From: Nansenia antarctica
Taxonomy: Eukaryota > Chordata > Actinopteri > Argentiniformes > Microstomatidae
DNA: 64,000 nucleotides
Direction of reading: 5' to 3'
Assembly: GCA_963989245.1 (NCBI GenBank)
Contig: OZ022345.1
Location: 45,533,293 to 45,597,292, forward strand
The notes beneath the pieces are model-generated. The model saw only the letters and a program-made list of their open reading frames with translations. It was not told the DNA's origin and searched no databases. Position numbers and translations under genes: made by a program. Below are positions 1-64,000 of the stretch, piece by piece (position 1 is the stretch's first letter; every line of letters starts with the position of its first letter).

Positions 1-110
1 ATTGAACTAGGTATATCATTAAGTATCTTGCATGATGTATAAGCAAATGTAAACAAATAGTATGAACGGTCATGTTTGATTCTGAGGTGGCGTATGCTTT
101 TGGTCCTCAG

Positions 111-57214
<57,104 letters not shown>

Positions 57215-57240
57215 GTAAGGGTCTTGCAACTCTATACAAC

Positions 57241-57946
57241 TGTAGCAGTCTCTAGCCACAGAGGGAGGTCGACACAGAGGAACAGTTGTAGAATAGGCTT
57301 TTATTTAACAGTTGCACAGCTCAGCACCGTCACTGACGTGCTGAGCGAGTCTTTTCCCCCCCGCTGTTCTCCCTTTCGGGACCCGCTCCGTCCGCTGCTG
57401 GCAGAGCCCTCGCTCTCGCCCCGCTATTCCGCTCCTGGCAGAGCCCTCGCTCCCGCCCCGCTAGTCCTCCCTTTCGGGACCCGCTCCGTCCGCTGCTGGC
57501 AGAGCCCTCGCTCTCGCCCCGCTATTCCGCTCCTGGCAGAGCCCTCGCTCTCGCCCCGCTAGTCCTCCCTTTCGGGACCCGCTCCGTCCGCTGCTGGCAG
57601 AGCCCTCGCTCTCGCCCCGCTATTCCGCTCCTGGCAGAGCCCTCGCTCTCGCCCCGCTAGTCCTCCCTTTCGGGACCCGCTCCGTCCGCCCGGCTCCCTG
57701 CACCTCACCCCCTTTCGGGGTCTCGTGCGTCCTCGCCGCGGCTCTCTCTCTCTCGGTCTCCCCGTGTCTCCGTGTGGCAGGTACTTCCTGCCCTACTCAT
57801 CTCCCGAGGGAACAAACACACACAGGTTAAATAGACCAGTGGGACAATGAGTCTGATCACTGACACCTGTCCGTAATCAGCCCATCATTCCCCTCCAATG
57901 GCAGTCTAGCTCCCTCTGCAGGCCAGAACGCGCCATGTTCCCCACA
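57241..57946 (-). mobile_element. 3' LTR of the Gmr1-like element, with internal ~97-bp repeats
   Basis: Contains about 3.2 tandem units of about 97 bp (57369-57687), each with ctccctttcgggacccgctc and two copies of ctggcagagccctcgct. The same array is in the other LTR. Confidence 0.9.
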
Positions 57947-57993
57947 CATCCCCACCGCCAGTTTCGAGGCCGGGGATACAACCGGCCGATAGC

Positions 57994-58395
57994 CTACTCC
58001 CCCCCCCCATCACGGGAGAGGAAGTCGGCCACGACCATCTGCGTCCCCGGCCTGTGAACCACCGTGAAGTTGAAGGGCTGCAACGCGAGGTACCACCGGG
58101 TGATCCTCGCGTTGGTGTCCTTCATGCGGTGGAGCCACTGTAGGGGAGCATGGTCGGAGTAGAGGGTGAACGAGCGCCCCAGCAGGTAGTACCGGAGGGC
58201 GCCGACCGCCCACCGAATGGCCAGACACTCCTTCTCCACCGTGCTGTACCTGCCCTCCCGCTCCGACAGCTTTCGGCTCAGGTACAGCACCGGGCGGTCG
58301 AATCCCTCCACCTGCTGGGTCAGCACCGCCCCCAGCCCTCTATCCGACGCGTCTGTCTGCAGAGAAAAAGGAATGTTAAAGTTAGGAGCATACAA
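57994..58395 (-). CDS. RNase H fragment of the Gmr1-like element
   Basis: 133-codon frame. Ty3-type RNase H with LQTDASDRGLGAVLTQ (first catalytic D), EKECLAIRWAVGALRYYL (E) and TLYSDHAPLQWL (D), ending RPGTQMVVADFLSR. In a different frame from the RT upstream, hence separated by a frameshift. It starts at a chance internal Met. Confidence 0.88.
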   Translation of the reverse strand: MYAPNFNIPFSLQTDASDRGLGAVLTQQVEGFDRPVLYLSRKLSEREGRYSTVEKECLAIRWAVGALRYYLLGRSFTLYSDHAPLQWLHRMKDTNARITRWYLALQPFNFTVVHRPGTQMVVADFLSRDGGGE

Positions 58396-58450
58396 GACTG
58401 TCTCCCCACAGAGGGCGTTCTTAATCCCATCGAACGCTACTTGGCACCGC

Positions 58451-61400
58451 TCACTCCATTGGACCGGATCCGGGGCCCCCTTCCGGGTGAGGTCGGTAAG
58501 GGGGCTGGCCAGCTCCGAGAACCCCGGCCAGTCCCAGGAACCGCCTCACGTCCTTCCGGGTCCTGGGCCGCGGGGCGGCGGCGATCGCGGTGGTTTTGTC
58601 CACCTGCGGTCGCACCTCCCCACCGCCCAGGATGTACCCCAGATACCGGATCTCCCCCCGCCCGATCACGCACTTCGCCGGGTTCGCCGTCAGCCCCGCC
58701 TGCCTCAGCGACTGTAGTACCGCAGCCACCCTCTGCATATGCTGCGGCCAGGTGTCCGCATAGACGACAATGTCATCTACGTACGCCGCAGCATACGCAG
58801 AGTGCGGCCGCAGAATACGGTCCATCAGCCGCTGAAACGTGGCCGGGGCCCCAAACAACCCGAACGGAAGCGCGGTGAACTGGAATAACCCCCGCGGGGT
58901 AGAGAATGCCGTTTTTTCCCGGGCTACCGACGATAATGGTATCTGCCAGTACCCCTTCGTGCAATCCAATGTTGTGTAATATTTAGCCGTGCCAAGCCGG
59001 TCCAGGAGCTCGTCGACCCGGGGCATAGGGTAGGCATCGAATTTAGACACCGCGTTCACCCGTCTATAGTCCACACAGAACCGTACAGACCCATCGCGCT
59101 TTGTCACCAGCACGATGGGGCTGCACCAGTCGCTATGCGACTCCTCGACCACGCCCAGTTTTAGCATAGAGTCTAATTCCCGGCTCACCACGTCTCGTTT
59201 GTGAGCCGGCAGCCTGTATGGCCGCGTACGTACCGTAACCCCCGGTGGCGTAACTATCTGATGCTCTATGAGGCGAGTACGACCGGGTATAGGGGAGAAC
59301 ACATCTGCGAACCTATGTTGCAATCGATCAACGTCCGCCCGCTGGTTCGCCGAGAGATGGTCGCCTACGCAGGCCGGGGCGCTAGTACTCGTTTTTGGGA
59401 CCTCCGGCCCGAACTCATCCTGCTCGGGAAGTAGCGTCACCAGGGAAACAGGGACCACGTCGTTCCATTTTTTTAATAGGTTAATGTGGTATATTTGCGT
59501 GCAATCCCCTCTATCCGACCGCACTACCTCATAGTCTACATCCCCAATTCGCCGTGTGACCACGAACGGCCCTTGCCACTTGGCGAGTAATTTAGAGCTA
59601 GACGTGGGCAGTAATACGAGGACTTTGTCTCCCGGTGCGAAATTGCGTAGTCTAGTCCCTCTGTCGTACAGCCGTTTCTGACGCTCCTGGGCCTCGAGCA
59701 AATGCTCCCGTGACATAACCCCCAGTGCGTGGAGCTTTGCTCGTAGGTCCAGGACGTATTGTATTTCATTCTTACTGTCACTAGACCCTTCCTCCCAGCT
59801 TTCTTTAATCAGGTCTAGGACGCCCCGTGGCTTGCGCCCGTATAGGAGCTCAAAGGGGGAAAACCCTGTGGAAGCCTGGGGTACTTCCCGCACTGCGAAC
59901 AACAGAGGGTCTAACCACTTATGCCAATTACGACTATCTTCGTGAATGAACTTACGGATCATTGACTTAAGCGTCCGATTGAACCGCTCACACAGCCCGT
60001 CGGTAGCTGGGTGGTACACGCTCGTTCGGACCGCCTTAATGTCTAACAACCCGTAAAGTTCCCTAAGTGTTCGTGACATAAAGTTAGTGCCTTGGTCGGT
60101 GAGGATCTCTTTCGGGATCCCCACCCGGGAGATGACCTGGAATAACGCCTGTGCTACACTCTTTGCAGAGATAGTACGAAGCGGTATTGCCTCGGGGTAT
60201 CGAGTCGCGTAGTCTATGAGGACTAACACGAACCGATAGCCCTGTGAGCAACGTTCAAATGGCCCGATTATATCCATCCCAATCCGGTCGAATGGTGCCT
60301 CTACCAGGGGAAGGGGGCACAACGGTGCCCTGGGCACGGCCGGGGGATTGACTAATTGGCACTCGCGGCAGGATGCGCACCACAGATGCACCTCTGCCCG
60401 AATCCCCGGCCAATAAAATCGAGCCATTATCCGATTGAGTGTTTTGTCGTATCCTAAGTGGCCCGCCATAGGGTTATAATGCGCCGCCTGAAATATAGCT
60501 TTCCGGCGGCTCCTAGGTACCAACAACTGGGTCGTTTCCTCGTCCCTGCGAGTGTCACGACTCACTCTATACAGTCTGTCCCTAATCAATACAAAATACG
60601 GGTGGGCGCGCACAGCGTCTGGCCGTACCAGCACACCATCAATACTGATCACCTGGTCATAGGCGGAGCGTAGAGTGGCGTCGCGAGACTGCTCGAGGGG
60701 GAAGTCGGCTACTGGAGGGAACGCAGGCGGCGGATCTGCGGGTGCCGGACCCACCGCCTCCTCCGGCTCCTCGGCAGCGTCGGACGCCCTCGCATCAGCG
60801 CAGAGCACTGCGCACGCCTCACATTTCCCTGTCGGTCGTGCACGCACCCCCGTGGTTTCCCCTAATACCTGCGGAAACCCAGCCCAATCTGACCCCAAAA
60901 CTAGGGGGTGCATGAGGCTCGGACTAACCGCCGCCTTGACACTATATTTTTTCCCCCCATAACGAATTTCGATGGGGACCACCGGATACTGGTGACAATC
61001 CCCATGTATACACAGTATCCCAACCCGCGATGCCTCTAACAATGCCCCGGGTCGAACCAGGCGCTGGTGGATCATGGTCTGTTGGGCGCCAGAATCCAAC
61101 AGCGCCTGGTGCGTCTCACGCTGTACCCTTACTGGGATGTAAAACGCCTGTCCTGGACGCGGGGGAGGGGTCGGACTGCCGACGACGCGGATTACCTGAC
61201 CCACCTCCATCTCGGGGCATTCCCGGCGGAGGTGGCCAGGCTGTCCGCATCGCCAGCATCCCTCCTCTACCGCTCGTGGGGCCATCTGTGGGGTGGAGGT
61301 TGGCCCCCCCGTGTGTGTTCCTCCCCCCGGTGTCCCGCCCCGTCCTCCGGGCAGGCGTTGGTGGCTCCCGCCGCGGCTCCACCGCAGGCCGTACCCCAGG

Positions 61401-61486
61401 CCGGTGCTGGGCCCGGGGCTGGAACCTGCGGTCGGGGCAGGTGGTTGTCGGGGAAGGGGTCGAGAACGGCCTCCGGCTCGTCCCAC
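58451..61486 (-). CDS. Gag end-protease-integrase-RT polyprotein of the Gmr1-like element
   Basis: 1,011 codons. Residues 77-90: CCHC knuckle CWRCGQPGHLRREC. About 129-139: aspartic protease LLDSGAQQTMI. Middle: integrase with HHCC finger (HLGYDKTL ... CASCREC), then the DDE residues in GMDIIGPF, TDQGTNF and the E of TDGLCERFNR. C-terminal third: RT with DYRRVNAVSKFDAYPMP, TTLDCTKGYWQIPL and the catalytic YVDDIVVY. In most Ty3/gypsy elements integrase follows RNase H; here it precedes RT. The frame breaks shortly after RFLGLAG, where a small deletion shifts into the RNase H frame. Confidence 0.92.
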   Translation of the reverse strand: MGRAGGRSRPLPRQPPAPTAGSSPGPSTGLGYGLRWSRGGSHQRLPGGRGGTPGGGTHTGGPTSTPQMAPRAVEEGCWRCGQPGHLRRECPEMEVGQVIRVVGSPTPPPRPGQAFYIPVRVQRETHQALLDSGAQQTMIHQRLVRPGALLEASRVGILCIHGDCHQYPVVPIEIRYGGKKYSVKAAVSPSLMHPLVLGSDWAGFPQVLGETTGVRARPTGKCEACAVLCADARASDAAEEPEEAVGPAPADPPPAFPPVADFPLEQSRDATLRSAYDQVISIDGVLVRPDAVRAHPYFVLIRDRLYRVSRDTRRDEETTQLLVPRSRRKAIFQAAHYNPMAGHLGYDKTLNRIMARFYWPGIRAEVHLWCASCRECQLVNPPAVPRAPLCPLPLVEAPFDRIGMDIIGPFERCSQGYRFVLVLIDYATRYPEAIPLRTISAKSVAQALFQVISRVGIPKEILTDQGTNFMSRTLRELYGLLDIKAVRTSVYHPATDGLCERFNRTLKSMIRKFIHEDSRNWHKWLDPLLFAVREVPQASTGFSPFELLYGRKPRGVLDLIKESWEEGSSDSKNEIQYVLDLRAKLHALGVMSREHLLEAQERQKRLYDRGTRLRNFAPGDKVLVLLPTSSSKLLAKWQGPFVVTRRIGDVDYEVVRSDRGDCTQIYHINLLKKWNDVVPVSLVTLLPEQDEFGPEVPKTSTSAPACVGDHLSANQRADVDRLQHRFADVFSPIPGRTRLIEHQIVTPPGVTVRTRPYRLPAHKRDVVSRELDSMLKLGVVEESHSDWCSPIVLVTKRDGSVRFCVDYRRVNAVSKFDAYPMPRVDELLDRLGTAKYYTTLDCTKGYWQIPLSSVAREKTAFSTPRGLFQFTALPFGLFGAPATFQRLMDRILRPHSAYAAAYVDDIVVYADTWPQHMQRVAAVLQSLRQAGLTANPAKCVIGRGEIRYLGYILGGGEVRPQVDKTTAIAAAPRPRTRKDVRRFLGLAGVLGAGQPPYRPHPEGGPGSGPME

Positions 61487-61704
61487 ACCCCCATCCTCTG
61501 GGCCCGAACCCGGGGACCTCCCCCGGGTGGCTCGGTGCGGTCCAGTAGCTCGCGGAGCATGGCCCGCTGCTCCGCCTGTCCCCGCATCAACTCCGCTGCC
61601 ATCACCTCCTGCGCCTGTAGCATTCGGGCCAGGTGCGTCGCCACCTGGACCGATGAGTCCATGGTCCTCTGGGCGTGTGTGCCGACCCCCTCTCTGTGCC
61701 CCAC
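61267..61704 (-). CDS. Gag N-terminal frame of the Gmr1-like element
   Basis: The likely start is the Met at about 61662 (MDSSVQVATHLARMLQAQ), about 56 nt inside the LTR, followed by a helical region LMRGQAEQRAMLRELLDR. It overlaps the pol frame in another phase, and no capsid-sized domain lies between it and the zinc knuckle. Gag therefore seems to have lost its middle, or to be very short in this element. Confidence 0.6.
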   Translation of the reverse strand: MGHREGVGTHAQRTMDSSVQVATHLARMLQAQEVMAAELMRGQAEQRAMLRELLDRTEPPGGGPRVRAQRMGVWDEPEAVLDPFPDNHLPRPQVPAPGPAPAWGTACGGAAAGATNACPEDGAGHRGEEHTRGGQPPPHRWPHER

Positions 61705-61717
61705 GTTGGGCGCCAGA

Positions 61718-62429
61718 TGTAGCAGTCTCTAGGCACAGAGGGAGGTCGACACAGAGGAACAGTTGTAGAATAGGCTTTTATTTAACAGTTGCACAGCTCA
61801 GCACCGTCACTGACGTGCTGAGCGAGTCTTTTCCCCCCCGCTGTTCTCCCTTTCGGGACCCGCTCCGTCCGCTGCTGGCAGAGCCCTCGCTCTCGCCCCG
61901 CTATTCCGCTCCTGGCAGAGCCCTCGCTCCCGCCCCGCTAGTCCTCCCTTTCGGGACCCGCTCCGTCCGCTGCTGGCAGAGCCCTCGCTCTCGCCCCGCT
62001 ATTCCGCTCCTGGCAGAGCCCTCGCTCTCGCCCCGCTAGTCCTCCCTTTCGGGACCCGCTCCGTCCGCTGCTGGCAGAGCCCTCGCTCTCGCCCCGCTAT
62101 TCCGCTCCTGGCAGAGCCCTCGCTCTCGCCCCGCTAGTCCTCCCTTTCGGGACCCGCTCCGTCCGCCCGGCTCCCTGCACCTCACCCCCTTTCGGGGTCT
62201 CGTGCGTCCTCGCCGCGGCTCTCTCTCTCTCTCTCTCGGTCTCCCCGTGTCTCCGTGTGGCAGGTACTTCCTGCCCTACTCATCTCCCGAGGGAACAAAC
62301 ACACACAGGTTAAATAGACCAGTGGGACAATGAGTCTGATCACTGACACCTGTCCGTAATCAGATCATCATTCCCCTCCAATGGCAGTCTAGCTCCCTCT
62401 GCAGGCCAGAACGCGCCATGTTCCCCACA
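61718..62429 (-). mobile_element. 5' LTR of the Gmr1-like element
   Basis: Matches 57241-57946 except for a longer CT run (62218-62238) and scattered differences; same internal 97-bp repeats at about 61848-62165. Confidence 0.9.
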
Positions 62430-62434
62430 ACAAC

Positions 62435-63246
62435 ATAGTCTCTTAATTAAATCATATGCCTATACACAATAGTGCAGTTGGCAGGGGTTTAATAGGTGCA
62501 CACCTACATTTCAGCGTGGTACTTGGTAGTCCCACCACTGCAGCAATTTCAAAGTGTGAAGTGCTGCCGAAAGCCACCACAAGGTGGTGAGAAGAGCTGT
62601 GAAGGCCAGCCTATATATCTTGCAAACATCCATTTTGTCAGCGCGCATTTGACATCGCACGCAAACAATAACCACCATCAGATGTATTTTCATCTTCTGG
62701 AAAATGTTTTAGTCAATTATTTGTATCGCTAGTGAGCTCACACGTAATGTGATACATTGTGAATTGTAATCGCTACATCGCGAACAGAGGATGATGATGT
62801 GACATGAGAAGATATACCTTTGTCAGAGCAAAACAGGGCAAAAAACATGTTTTGAAGCTAATATACAGTATCAAGGACAGGAGAATATGTGAGGAGGCTA
62901 CAGTGAGGGGGGTGCTGCGTTAAATGTTGCGACAGAGGTGAAGGGTGTTGCACCCGTCCCCCTTCACCCCCCTCACAACATTTTAGGCTGTAGCCCCCTC
63001 GCACACATTTGTAAAGGAAATGGTTTGATAGACTGGCAAAATCAAGTTTATTAGAACTGCTCTTGAATTGCAGAGATGAAGAGTGGAAATGGTGTAAATA
63101 TCAGGTTATTTTAACGAGGACCGAGCAATGGGACCAACTCCTATCTACTCTCATCGCATCATCACACATTCTCACACAGCGCAGAGAAACAGGGGAACTG
63201 TTTTAGCGCAATCTAACATGACTAAGCACAAGTCGGCTTTCAGGTT

Positions 63247-63294
<48 letters not shown>

Positions 63295-64000
63295 TATGTC
63301 ATGCCTTTGTTTGTTAATCGTTAATGATCAAGAAAAAGATTACCCTCCCCCATTAACTATACAGTATATATGATTAAACGTTTGACTCCTGGCTGGCTCG
63401 GGAACATCTCACTTCAGTCACACTGGATTTGAGGTTTTAGTCTGTGAATAGAGCGCGCCAAAAGTGAGATTTGTTGACACAGTCTGTTAGCTGCAGTTGT
63501 CATAGAGAACAACTATCACCAGTCGGCTAAATCTTTATTTTCGTTGGAACAAATCTAATGTATTCTTGTTTTGTGCACCAATTATTTATCATAATGCCAT
63601 TTCCTATTTGGGAAGAGAACATCGACATACAAAAAAATGCACCCCTGGTTTTGGACACACTCTGCACACACTGCTGTATCGACCTCCCTTTCTCTCTCTC
63701 CTCCTCTCTTGCTTGATCGTGACTGTGTGAGCGAATCCTCTCTCACTCCCCCTCCCCTTCTAACTATATCTCAATTGCTGCTTTGATTGTTAATCTGGAA
63801 TTATCAAGCAAGCAATTTCGAATGGCTACGTCAGCTATCTTATTATGATGAGTACAACCTTCAAAAAAGTATTTTACACACGTCTACAATTGTCTACAGT
63901 ATGTGAATAACACCATGAATAATTTTTTAAAAAGATCACAAAGCAAACCTGTCAGTGATTTGTCAGTGGTAACAGCTGGTGTCTTGAACTGAATACAGTT
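62435..64000. other. Intron continuing to the window end
   Basis: No exon found. Contains an (AAT)n run at 63248-63292, an imperfect inverted repeat at about 62895-62998 (gaggctacagtgaggg / cctcacaac...ctgtagccc) and a CT-rich stretch near 63690-63760. Confidence 0.5.

Larger units (their letters stand above)
57241..62429 (-). mobile_element. Gmr1-like Ty3/gypsy element with integrase before reverse transcriptase
   Basis: LTRs 57241-57946 (706 nt) and 61718-62429 (712 nt), near identical, tg...ca ends, target duplication acaac at 57236-57240 and 62430-62434. Minus orientation; a primer-binding-like tggcgcccaacgtgg lies next to the right LTR and a purine-rich tract next to the left. Gene order zinc knuckle - protease - integrase - RT - RNase H is that of the Gmr1 group. 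Damage: a frameshift/deletion between RT and RNase H (about 58520) and an apparently shortened gag. Near-identical LTRs imply recent insertion. Confidence 0.93.

Noticed and set aside
57360..57690. CRISPR-like array
   Set aside because: Repeats are contiguous 97-bp units inside both LTRs without unique spacers.
58451..61486. Host aspartic protease or integrase-derived gene
   Set aside because: It sits between paired LTRs with target duplications and carries a full retroelement domain set and a frameshift.

Overview
The window is nuclear DNA of a ray-finned fish, probably a teleost. The evidence is spliced genes with GT/AG introns, very long CT, GT and AAT microsatellites, tRNA-derived SINEs, teleost-type hAT and pogo elements, an R4/Dong/Rex6-like LINE, a sushi-like chromovirus and Gmr1-like Ty3/gypsy elements. 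I cannot name the species.

One host gene on the + strand spans almost the whole window and runs off both ends. I read it as a member of the ABCA12/ABCA13 pair of giant lipid-exporting ABC transporters, slightly nearer ABCA12. Only the first extracellular domain lies here: no membrane segment and no nucleotide-binding domain is in the window. I placed 53 exons from splice signals and reading phase. Together they hold 12,297 nt, exactly 4,099 codons, with every junction in phase. Two are giant exons, G1 (11161-13875) and G2 (50057-52471).

The outstanding feature is that the part between G1 and G2 is an exon cassette repeated four times. The cassette order is B-D-E-F-H-I-J. Units 2 and 3 also carry K-A-B' after B. 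Each unit enters and leaves in phase 1, so whole-unit duplication keeps the frame. Copies of the internal exons have identical lengths and nearly identical proteins. The duplication cut through G2, so units 1-3 end in a truncated copy of its start (J). A phase-1 GTATGA donor lies 176 nt into each J, and all indels in the J copies lie downstream of it. Exon K is the last 95 nt of G1, turned into a separate exon that uses an AG formerly inside coding sequence. Shared and private transposon insertions order the units as ((2,3),1),4. With a normal ABCA C-terminal half the protein would be around 6,000 residues, larger than human ABCA13.

Layout: 1-10936, eleven ordinary exons, with a nested transposon cluster in the intron 5210-9415; 11161-13875, giant exon G1; 14016-23563, unit 1, with an R4-like LINE and a pogo element; 23564-36300, unit 2, with a LINE, a solo LTR, a deleted chromovirus and a hAT inside its LTR; 36320-45270, unit 3; 45280-52471, unit 4 and giant exon G2; 54012-57214, six further exons; 57241-62429, a complete Gmr1-like LTR element whose integrase precedes its reverse transcriptase, inserted 26 bp past a splice donor; 62435-64000, intron. 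I saw no promoter, CpG island, classical tRNA/rRNA gene or CRISPR array.
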